Source of the DNA: Campylobacteraceae bacterium
Lineage (GTDB): Bacteria; Campylobacterota; Campylobacteria; Campylobacterales; Sulfurospirillaceae
DNA length: 6,631 bases
Reading direction: 5' to 3'
Assembly (NCBI GenBank): GCA_019162915.1
Contig: JAFLKZ010000132.1
Span: 10,979 to 17,609 of the forward strand
The position numbers and the translations under genes are program-made. A model generated the notes under the pieces. The model searched no databases. It was not told where the DNA came from and saw only the letters and a list, made by a program, of their open reading frames with translations. Position 1 is the first letter of the stretch; each line of letters begins with the position of its first letter. Shown here piece by piece: positions 1 to 6,449 of the stretch.

Positions 1-2171
1 TCACTCACGCGCTCTACTCTATGATCAGCAATTTTAGATACATGTAACAGTCCATCAATACCGCCAGGAAGTTCGACAAATGCCCCAAAATCAACGATAC
101 GCTTTACTACACCATCAACGACTTCATCTTGTACAAAAGTCGGAACTTCTTTTACGTCTTTGTGACCACTGCTTCTATTATTATCTCTTTCTCTTCCGCC
201 AGCATGTCCACCTCTTCCACCAAAAGATGGTTTGTTCACTATGCCGATAATATGCTCTTTGGCTGCTTCAACTTTACTTTTATTTTCACCAGCAATTTTA
301 ACTTCGCCTTTTTCTCTATCTAAGTCAATAGAAACTTCAAATCGCTCGATAATTTCTCTAATTGTTTTTCCAGCTTGTCCTATAATATCTACTATTTTAG
401 AAGGGTCAACACTAAATAACTCTAATTTTGGAAGAATTTCGTTATTAATAACAATTTTAGAACTAGCTTCTTCCATAATACCAAGGATATGATCTCTACC
501 CTCTTTAGCTTGATGCAATGCTTCTTTTAAGACATCTCTCGAAATACCACCAAGCTTAATATCCATTTGCAATGCAGTGATACCATCTCGTGTTCCCGCA
601 ACTTTAAAATCCATATCACCATCATGGTCTTCAAGTCCCATAATATCGCTTAGGACTGCGTGCTTATCACCTTCGAAAACAAGACCCATAGCTATTCCAG
701 CTACCAGTTTTTCTACATTTATGCCAGCTGCTCTTAGCGCCAAAGCACCTCCACAAATAGTAGCCATAGACGAAGATCCATTAGATTCTAATATTTCGGA
801 TACCAGTCTAATAGTTTGTAATCTATTAATATCAAGTACTGGACTTAGGGCACGACGTGCTAAATTGCCGTGTCCAAGTTCTCTTCTTCCTGGAGGTCTA
901 AGCGGAGATGCTTCCCCTACAGAAAATCCTGGAAAATTGTAATTCACCATAAAAGTATCTGTTGCAACACCTTTTTCAGTTAAAAGATCATACATTTGAG
1001 CATCTTTATCATTTCCTAAAGTAATAATTGCTAATGCTTGAGTTTGACCTCTCGTAAAAAGACATGAGCCATGTGCCATAGGAAGGATATTTGTTTCTAT
1101 AGAAATAGGTCTTACTTCATTTAAAGCTCTTCCATCGGCTCGTACTCTTTTTTCTATAATCATTTCTCGTACTATTTTTTTCTTATACCCTTGAATGACA
1201 CTATCAACCAGTGCTTTAGTCCAAGCTTCTGTGGTCGCTATATCATCTTTTAAAATCTTATCAACAATTTGACTTAGCTCAGAAGCTCTCTCACTTTTTG
1301 CCATTTTATTGATAGCGTTATTTACTTCTTCTTTATAAAATTCTTCAATATATGCACAAATAGAATCACTCTCTAAATCTTTTTTATAATCTAAGATAGC
1401 ATCTTCTTTTTTAAGCCCCGCAAATACACTTTCGTATGCTAATGCTGCTTCTGTAATTGCACTTTGTGCTTTGTCTATGGCTTCTAAAATCGCATCTTCA
1501 TTAAATTCATTGATTGATTGTTTTGAAATGATACTTTCAGCAAGTGTAGGGTCAAGCATCGGGTCAATTGCCATTGCAGGAATAGCAATGGTTTCAAGAG
1601 AAGGATTAGCGCGCATTTCAATCATCAAAAGCTCTTCTTTTGTTCCAGCAACATATAAATCTAATGTACTTTCTTTAAGTTCACTATTGCTTGGGTTAAC
1701 CACATATTTGCCATCCATGTAACCTATACGTACACCTGCAACTACTTTATTTACAGGAATGTCAGAAAGATAGAGTGCCGCACTTGCCGCATTAAGAGCA
1801 GCTACTTGAAGATCAACACTTGGATCACAACTGAGCACAAAAACAACTATTTGAGTAGGATAGGCATAACCTTTTGGAAAGAGCGGTCTTAAACTTCTAT
1901 CTATAACACGTGCTGTTAATGTTTCAAAATCACCTGGTTTTGTCTCTCTTTTGATATATCCACCAGGAATTTTACCAACAGCATAACTTTTTTCAATATA
2001 TTGAACAGTAAGAGGAACAAAATTTTCAGCTACTTGGTTGTCATCTCTTGCTACTGTTGCAAGGATAACGGTATTTTTAATTTTGAGCATAACTGCTCCA
2101 GCTGCTTGTTTAGCAACTTTACCGATATCGTAAATCTCTTCTTGATTGTTGACGTTTATTTTATATTCCAC
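1..2171 (-). CDS. pnp: Polyribonucleotide nucleotidyltransferase (PNPase), 3' end cut by the window edge
   Basis: PNPase degrades RNA 3'-to-5' by phosphorolysis and can add nucleotides in reverse; it is a cytoplasmic trimer that takes part in mRNA decay. The reading frame is open for 723 codons to the left edge with no stop. Seen in order: a first RNase PH fold (KIPGGYIKRE and RVIDRSLRPLFP near residues 75-105), a helical linker domain, a second RNase PH fold with FSVGE, GRRELGHG and GSSSMA (465-470), and the metal-site pattern EDHDGDMDFK. In that pattern D515, D521 and K523 match E. coli D486, D492 and K494. A KH domain follows with GQAG at 598-601, then an S1 domain starting near 680 (RIVDFGAFVELPGGIDGLLHVS) that is cut about halfway; I expect 30-40 more residues. 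The start is GTG at 2171, chosen because AAGGAG lies 7 nt upstream and family homology begins there (EYKINVNNQEEIYDIGK). A Gly/Arg-rich stretch of 29 residues (649-677) between KH and S1 is unusual. It is the last visible gene of the minus-strand cluster. Confidence 0.97.
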   Translation of the reverse strand, partial: MEYKINVNNQEEIYDIGKVAKQAAGAVMLKIKNTVILATVARDDNQVAENFVPLTVQYIEKSYAVGKIPGGYIKRETKPGDFETLTARVIDRSLRPLFPKGYAYPTQIVVFVLSCDPSVDLQVAALNAASAALYLSDIPVNKVVAGVRIGYMDGKYVVNPSNSELKESTLDLYVAGTKEELLMIEMRANPSLETIAIPAMAIDPMLDPTLAESIISKQSINEFNEDAILEAIDKAQSAITEAALAYESVFAGLKKEDAILDYKKDLESDSICAYIEEFYKEEVNNAINKMAKSERASELSQIVDKILKDDIATTEAWTKALVDSVIQGYKKKIVREMIIEKRVRADGRALNEVRPISIETNILPMAHGSCLFTRGQTQALAIITLGNDKDAQMYDLLTEKGVATDTFMVNYNFPGFSVGEASPLRPPGRRELGHGNLARRALSPVLDINRLQTIRLVSEILESNGSSSMATICGGALALRAAGINVEKLVAGIAMGLVFEGDKHAVLSDIMGLEDHDGDMDFKVAGTRDGITALQMDIKLGGISRDVLKEALHQAKEGRDHILGIMEEASSKIVINNEILPKLELFSVDPSKIVDIIGQAGKTIREIIERFEVSIDLDREKGEVKIAGENKSKVEAAKEHIIGIVNKPSFGGRGGHAGGRERDNNRSSGHKDVKEVPTFVQDEVVDGVVKRIVDFGAFVELPGGIDGLLHVSKIADHRVERVS

Positions 2172-2178
2172 TCTTGTG

Positions 2179-2184
2179 CTCCTT
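2179..2184 (-). promoter_or_regulatory. Shine-Dalgarno site of pnp
   Basis: The minus strand reads AAGGAG here, 7 nt before the GTG at 2171. It is the strongest ribosome-binding site in the window and settles the choice of a GTG start for pnp. It lies in the 27-nt gap after the J-domain gene, so pnp can be translated independently of its upstream neighbour. Confidence 0.85.
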
Positions 2185-2198
2185 CTTAATTGTTGTCT

Positions 2199-2465
2199 TT
2201 AAAATCTAAATCTGTTTACATGTAACTCTTGCGGAAATTGTTTATTAATCTCCTCTTCACTAAATGTAAATTTGAATTGCTCCATATAATCTTTTATGAT
2301 AGCATAAGCCTCATTTATTTTAGCCATCTCTTCCTCACTCCCACCACAATCAGGATGAGCTTTGAGAGCTAAAAGATGATAATGAGATTTTAACTCATTG
2401 ATTGTTGTATAAATAGGTAATGCTAAAACTTCAAGTGCCGCACTAATAGCTTCACTCTTTTTCAT
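2199..2465 (-). CDS. Small J-domain (DnaJ-like) protein, 88 aa
   Basis: This short protein is almost entirely a J domain, the module that stimulates the ATPase of Hsp70 (DnaK) partners. Residues 12-54 follow the J-domain plan: helix I with an LEVLALP start, helix II (INELKSHYHLLALKA), the invariant HPD at residues 37-39, then GGSEEEMAKINEAYAII as helix III. There is no Gly/Phe region, zinc finger or substrate-binding domain, so it is not DnaJ itself. The N-terminal KKSEAISAA stretch is polar and I see no membrane segment. The ATG at 2465 directly follows the lptD TAA, and no clear Shine-Dalgarno is seen at the right distance, which suggests translation coupled to lptD. It probably recruits DnaK to a specific client. 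The position between lptD and pnp does not identify that client, and I do not know an established name for it. Confidence 0.88.
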   Translation of the reverse strand: MKKSEAISAALEVLALPIYTTINELKSHYHLLALKAHPDCGGSEEEMAKINEAYAIIKDYMEQFKFTFSEEEINKQFPQELHVNRFRF

Positions 2466-4643
2466 TTATATTTTTTGCTCACTTTTCGTTGCAAAATCTT
2501 GACTAATACTCCCTATAGGATAAAAGTTAAACTGCAACATAAATCCTTTTTGATTGACCGAATCTGCACCATAGCTCGCTGATATAGGTGTAATAACATC
2601 ACGATACTGTAATGAATAATCCCAACATTTTGTTCTTTTCTTAAATCCTAATCGCCAAGAACGAAAATCTTCTTCTTGAATATCATAATCTACTGATACA
2701 AAAATATTATAAAGAGGAATGTAGCGCGTTTCTGCATAAAGAGTGACATAATCATAGTTTATCTTTAACGAATCTAAGGTAACGATATCCTCAACAAAAA
2801 TATTGTTGGGCCTGTATGTCTCATCTTGATTGGTATAACGAAGTGATGTTGTATAAAGATCATCCATGTAATTAATCGAAATTTGATTGCGTGATAATTT
2901 ACTGTAGTCATGAGAATAGCTGATGGCATTACCCAGATAAAGATTGCTATTAACATGATACTTAACATCGTTTTCTAAATCTCCATACTTGTAACCATAA
3001 TCAGTGTAATACATCTGCGTCATCTGATGTGTAATTTTTTTCTTACCATCACTGTTATAAAAAAATTCTTTGAGACTTACAATTACACTCTCTTTTACAT
3101 TTTGTATTGGAATAAGAGGAACTTTACTACCTGGGGTATAGGCATAATCCCAAGTGCCATCACTGTTATCAAAGCTTGGGACAATATAATCAACACCCCA
3201 TTTCATTGTATGAAAAAATGTATTATAATCCTTGGCAACTTCTGTAAAAAGTGAAAACTCATGAAAGTTACTAAAGCGTTGTCCGTAATTACCATCGGTT
3301 GGATCATTCGAATACGAGACCTGAGAAAGATACATATTTTCGGAAACACTTCCATGTAAATAATCGTCAAAGAGAGAAAAGTAAAAAGTTATGGGAGCGT
3401 TAATCTCTTTTTGAAAAGCATTGACACCTTCTGCGCGATAATAATTTTTTGTTTTGGCATCAAAAGAATAGAGTAAGTTGTCCACCAAAAAACTGTTTGA
3501 AAAGCGATGGTAATGCAGTGTTGGTAACTCTTGCAAAGTACCATTATTTGTGCCATATGTTGATTGAGCATAAGTATCAATGTAGTACTTTGAATAAATC
3601 CCAACATAATCCAAGTCACGCTTTGCATAATAGTTAAATCGTGAAACAACTAACTTATCGTATGATTTTGTCTCATTGGTAATAGTATTGTAATAGCCTA
3701 TGTCATTAAGATAGTGCAGATCCACCCACAAACCATCTTCTATATTGCTATATTGTGAACTTAAAAGAGAACTTCGATCATACATGAGTTTAAAACCATA
3801 ATAATTATCCTTGATTAGACCTTTCTCTTGCGCATAATCTGAGTGTTCACTAAAATAACCTGTACTAAATGCACCTTTGGAATAGGCTGAGTCAACAAAT
3901 CGATAGGTTGAATGGACACCTTCACCTCTGCCCGTTCGAATTTGAGGGTCAATTTCTAAATCCCAATCTTTCTGTGGTGCAAAGTAAATAGGCTGTCTAT
4001 AATATAATCCCTCAGTACTACCAAATCCAATCTCTGGTTTTAAAAGTCCTGTTCGTCTTGTAGTATCTGTTGAAAATGAGAAATATGGAAGATAAAAAAG
4101 AGGTATATCATTGGCATAAAAGACAGGGTTATAAAGATGTAACCATTTGTTTTCTTTATCAAATTCACCTGTGGTAAAAGATATCTTCCAATCAGGATCT
4201 TGTACATTACAACTAGAAACAATTGATTTTTGAGCAATATATGATTCAGGATTTAAAATAGCATTTTCACACTTTAACCATATATTGGATGTTTCATCAA
4301 AGAAGAACAGCGGAGTAGAATCCCCTTTATTTGTTTTGAGATTTAAGTTGGTGTGGACACTTCTTGAAGTATAACTAATGCCCTCTAAAATAGTCACATT
4401 GCCAATCAATTCTACATCGCCACTCTCATTATTGTAGTAAGCTTCATCCGCGGTAATGAGATATTTTTCACTGTATAAAACTACATTTCCCTTAGCATGT
4501 ATTAATATGCCTTCTTTTACTACATTTTGAGCTAGTACTTCAACATTTTGTGTTTCATTAGCAATGACACTGCTTGTTAACAAAAATGTAAATAAAAAAA
4601 CTCTACCTAGCATTGACGACCAATGTATTTGCAACTTTATCAT
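2466..4643 (-). CDS. lptD: LPS-assembly outer membrane protein LptD (OstA/Imp)
   Basis: LptD is the outer-membrane beta-barrel that inserts lipopolysaccharide into the outer leaflet at the end of the Lpt bridge. The 725-residue frame starts with a signal peptide: Lys/Arg in the n-region, a hydrophobic core VFLFTFLLTSS near 15-25, and likely cleavage after VIA (28). An OstA/LptA-like jellyroll follows (about 33-155: EGILIHAKGNVVLYSEKY, ADEAYYNN, VELIGNVTI). Next comes the characteristic barrel entry (about 160-225) with NPVFYANDIPLFYLPYF, RRTGLLKPEIGF and YYRQPIYFAP, then a long Tyr/Asn/Ser-rich barrel. The protein has only three cysteines: C125, C145 and C673. The start at 4643 is preferred because AGAGAG lies 7 nt upstream. 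The internal ATG at 4613 (residue 11) would also leave a signal peptide but has no evident ribosome site. The gene overlaps the RDD gene by 41 nt at its 5' end and abuts the J-domain gene at its 3' end. An LptE partner is not in the window. Confidence 0.95.
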   Translation of the reverse strand: MIKLQIHWSSMLGRVFLFTFLLTSSVIANETQNVEVLAQNVVKEGILIHAKGNVVLYSEKYLITADEAYYNNESGDVELIGNVTILEGISYTSRSVHTNLNLKTNKGDSTPLFFFDETSNIWLKCENAILNPESYIAQKSIVSSCNVQDPDWKISFTTGEFDKENKWLHLYNPVFYANDIPLFYLPYFSFSTDTTRRTGLLKPEIGFGSTEGLYYRQPIYFAPQKDWDLEIDPQIRTGRGEGVHSTYRFVDSAYSKGAFSTGYFSEHSDYAQEKGLIKDNYYGFKLMYDRSSLLSSQYSNIEDGLWVDLHYLNDIGYYNTITNETKSYDKLVVSRFNYYAKRDLDYVGIYSKYYIDTYAQSTYGTNNGTLQELPTLHYHRFSNSFLVDNLLYSFDAKTKNYYRAEGVNAFQKEINAPITFYFSLFDDYLHGSVSENMYLSQVSYSNDPTDGNYGQRFSNFHEFSLFTEVAKDYNTFFHTMKWGVDYIVPSFDNSDGTWDYAYTPGSKVPLIPIQNVKESVIVSLKEFFYNSDGKKKITHQMTQMYYTDYGYKYGDLENDVKYHVNSNLYLGNAISYSHDYSKLSRNQISINYMDDLYTTSLRYTNQDETYRPNNIFVEDIVTLDSLKINYDYVTLYAETRYIPLYNIFVSVDYDIQEEDFRSWRLGFKKRTKCWDYSLQYRDVITPISASYGADSVNQKGFMLQFNFYPIGSISQDFATKSEQKI

Positions 4644-5058
4644 GCCATGTCTCTCTTTTTGGATTGAGCGCCGCCCATAAAAATCCTAAATAAAATAAAG
4701 ATTCACTAATAATTCTAAAAGACGCTCTACTCAAAGAGAGTAAAAATGTTGGATTTTCTAAATCTAAAGTAGAAATAACTCTTATTTTTAAAAATATTTT
4801 TCCCAACGTTGCACCATACATCCAGACAAAAAATGTTTGATAAACAACTTTTAAGAGAACAATATACATAAAAAGACTATTAATAATTTGTATATTTTCT
4901 TCCATCGTTGTATTGTCAGGCATTTGGTCTAAATAAATAAAAGCAAATAACACGGAAATCAATAACTCATCAATAAAATAAGCCAAAGCCCTTTTGGTAA
5001 TGGGAGCTAAAGTAATATTTTCAGTCTCAAATTTCTCTATCAGCTCTTCATTTGTCAT
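4603..5058 (-). CDS. RDD-family integral membrane protein, 151 aa
   Basis: RDD proteins are small inner-membrane proteins with an N-terminal Arg and two conserved Asp residues. Their function is mostly unknown, though some have been linked to ion transport. Seen here: R23 and D30 in the first membrane helix (KRALAYFIDELLISVLFAFIY), a second helix near 59-79, the conserved GATLGKIFLKIRVI (82-95), a third hydrophobic segment near 105-131, and the terminal motif ALNPKRETWHDKVANTLVV with H139 and D140. I place the start at the ATG at 5058 (MTNEELIEKF), which overlaps the end of purD by 11 nt. A longer frame reaches back to 5166, but its extra residues lie inside purD and show no family match. The last 41 nt also encode the start of LptD. 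The neighbourhood hints at an envelope role, but I infer no specific substrate. Confidence 0.88.
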   Translation of the reverse strand: MTNEELIEKFETENITLAPITKRALAYFIDELLISVLFAFIYLDQMPDNTTMEENIQIINSLFMYIVLLKVVYQTFFVWMYGATLGKIFLKIRVISTLDLENPTFLLSLSRASFRIISESLFYLGFLWAALNPKRETWHDKVANTLVVNAR

Positions 5059-6325
5059 ATTTAAGAGCCTGATAAGCAATATCTTGTCTAAATTGTTTGC
5101 CTGCAAAATGCACTTGACCACATAACATATAAGCGCTATTTCTCGCTTCTTTGATACTCTCACCAACGCCTACACAGAGCAAAACACGTCCACCCGTTGC
5201 ATACAATTTCCCATCTTCCAGACTCACACCCGCATACGAAATATGCGTATTTTCAACAATCCCTTCATGGACAGATTTGTCAATGATAATTTCTGATGGG
5301 GTAGAGTTTCCATAGGGATAATTTTCACTTGCCATGACGACTGCTACTGCATATTTATCATAAAATTCAATATTGAGGTTTTTTAAATTATGAGTAGCGG
5401 CTTTGTAAAAAAGCTCACTTGCTGGCGTCTTTAAAAGAGGCATCAGAATTTCACACTCAGGATCGCCAAATCTCACGTTGTATTCAAGGACGATAGGTTC
5501 TCCCTTTACAATCATCAAACCTATAAATAAAACACCTTCAAAGGGTGAATTTTCTGCTTTCATACCATCAAGTGTGGGACGAATAACAATCGTTTCAACT
5601 TTTTTATACAGTGCATCATCAATCAATGGCGTTGGTGCATAAGCTCCCATGCCCCCTGTATTTGGTCCTATGTCATTGTCTAATAATCTTTTATGGTCTT
5701 GTGCCGCTGGTAGTATTTTATAATCTTCTCCATCACAAATGACAAACAAAGAAAGTTCATACCCATCTAAAAATTCTTCGACAACAACATAACTTCCAGC
5801 ATCTCCAAAACTCTCTCCACTTAACATATCTTTGACAGCAAGTTTAGCTTCGTCTTTAGTTTGCGCGATGATAACACCTTTACCTGCACACAAACCATCA
5901 GCTTTAACAACAATAGGAAGTTCTAACGTCTCGATAAAATCAACTGCTTTTTGGTATTCATTAGTTTCTACATATTTAGCTGTTGGGATATGGTAACGGG
6001 AGAGAAAATTTTTCATAAAGACTTTAGAACCTTCAAGTCTAGCAGCTGCTTTTGAAGCTCCAAATATCACTAAACCTTTAGCTTTAAAAATATCAACGAT
6101 ACCCTCTACAAGAGCAGTTTCTGGGCCAACAACTGTAATATCTATATGATTTTCTTTTGCAAAAGTAGCTAAATCTTCAAAATCTGAGATGGTAACATTT
6201 TCACCTAATCTGCTTGTGGCACCATTACCAGGAGCAAAGAATAACTTTTCAACATTTTTATCTTTTTTAAGTGCTAATCCGATAGAGTATTCTCTTCCGC
6301 CACTTCCAACAATCATCACATTCAT
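5048..6325 (-). CDS. purD: Phosphoribosylamine-glycine ligase (GAR synthetase)
   Basis: PurD catalyses the second step of de novo purine synthesis: phosphoribosylamine + glycine + ATP to glycinamide ribonucleotide. It is a cytoplasmic ATP-grasp enzyme, and at 425 aa this one has normal length. The N-domain starts with MIVGSGGREYSIGLAL and includes FAPGNGAT and VVGPETALVEGIVD. The ATP-grasp domain carries FMKNFLSRYHIPTA, VVKADGLCAGKGV, EEFLDGYELS, the active-site signature DHKRLLDNDIGPNTGGMGAY, and the metal-binding NVRFGDPECE. A C-terminal domain holds YATGGRVL. The usual GREHA motif reads GREYS here; I recall this variant in other Campylobacterota. The start chosen is the ATG at 6325, which has GGAG 9 nt upstream. 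A GTG at 6340 would add five residues, but it overlaps that GGAG. It is the first protein gene of the cluster, and its stop lies 11 nt inside the RDD gene. Confidence 0.97.
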   Translation of the reverse strand: MNVMIVGSGGREYSIGLALKKDKNVEKLFFAPGNGATSRLGENVTISDFEDLATFAKENHIDITVVGPETALVEGIVDIFKAKGLVIFGASKAAARLEGSKVFMKNFLSRYHIPTAKYVETNEYQKAVDFIETLELPIVVKADGLCAGKGVIIAQTKDEAKLAVKDMLSGESFGDAGSYVVVEEFLDGYELSLFVICDGEDYKILPAAQDHKRLLDNDIGPNTGGMGAYAPTPLIDDALYKKVETIVIRPTLDGMKAENSPFEGVLFIGLMIVKGEPIVLEYNVRFGDPECEILMPLLKTPASELFYKAATHNLKNLNIEFYDKYAVAVVMASENYPYGNSTPSEIIIDKSVHEGIVENTHISYAGVSLEDGKLYATGGRVLLCVGVGESIKEARNSAYMLCGQVHFAGKQFRQDIAYQALKYDK

Positions 6326-6334
6326 TAATAATTT

Positions 6335-6338
6335 CTCC
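6335..6338 (-). promoter_or_regulatory. Shine-Dalgarno site of purD
   Basis: GGAG on the minus strand lies 9 nt before the ATG at 6325. It decides against the in-frame GTG at 6340, which overlaps this element and so could not use it. Confidence 0.7.
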
Positions 6339-6379
6339 ACATTAAAAAAATTCTGCCAATACCACCTTCAAGCTTGAGT

Positions 6380-6418
6380 GCTCTACTGACTAACGTAGTC
6401 AAAAGAGCTTTGCTTTTT
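6380..6418 (+). terminator. Possible factor-independent terminator, plus strand (antisense to purD)
   Basis: On the plus strand GCTCT (6380-6384) pairs with AGAGC (6404-6408). Inside it TGACTA (6387-6392) pairs perfectly with TAGTCA (6396-6401) around a 3-nt loop, with a small 2x2 internal loop between the two stems. TTTGCTTTTTT follows directly. Stem plus T-run on this strand is the form of an intrinsic terminator. On the minus strand, the sense strand for purD, the same hairpin has A-rich sequence before it and no T-run after it, so it should not stop purD transcription. No plus-strand gene ends here, so its target would be antisense transcription. It could instead be an RNA structure in the purD leader. 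Confidence 0.4.
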
Positions 6419-6422
6419 TGAC
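6398..6422 (-). repeat. Inverted repeat in the purD leader, competing with the adjacent hairpin
   Basis: Two 11-nt arms (6398-6408 and 6412-6422) pair at 10 of 11 positions around a 3-nt loop. The right-hand 11 nt of the neighbouring hairpin (6380-6408) form the left arm of this one, so an RNA can fold one or the other but not both. On the minus strand this repeat is transcribed first, followed by the 6380-6408 hairpin, about 55-97 nt before the purD start codon. Confidence 0.55.
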
Positions 6423-6427
6423 GTGGT

Positions 6428-6449
6428 AAAAATAAAACCCAAGTGGGCG
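6428..6449 (-). terminator. 3' end of the candidate small RNA (U-run after closing stem)
   Basis: On the minus strand CGCCCA closes the RNA's basal stem, GGG can fold back on CCC as a minimal hairpin, and a run of nine T in ten bases follows (6437-6428). This is the likely 3' end of the structured RNA. Some read-through or a separate promoter would be needed for purD, about 100 nt downstream. Confidence 0.45.

Larger units (their letters stand above)
6326..6427 (-). other. purD leader / spacer after the candidate small RNA
   Basis: This 102-nt stretch holds the two competing inverted repeats described separately, then an A/T-rich segment and the purD ribosome site. I see no strong TATAAT-type promoter that I could place with confidence, so whether purD has its own promoter or is transcribed through from the small RNA cannot be decided here. 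Confidence 0.6.

Noticed and set aside
577..942. 121-codon open frame on the plus strand opposite pnp
   Set aside because: It lies wholly antisense to highly conserved PNPase catalytic sequence, its composition is Ser/Pro/Leu-rich as expected from an antisense frame, and it shows no domain I recognise.
5059..5166. Longer N-terminus (36 extra residues) for the RDD protein
   Set aside because: The extra residues come from the purD coding region in another frame, have no RDD-family similarity, and the ATG at 5058 places the conserved Arg/Asp helix at the usual distance from the start.
6326..6340. GTG start at 6340 for purD
   Set aside because: Homology to PurD begins at MNVMIVGSGG, and the GTG overlaps the GGAG that serves the ATG at 6325.
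6335..6353. Minus-strand TTGGCAGAATTTTTT resembling the -24 half of a sigma54 promoter upstream of purD
   Set aside because: The -12 element (TTGC with its GC dinucleotide) is absent at the required spacing, and the site lies too close to the start codon. Treated as chance.
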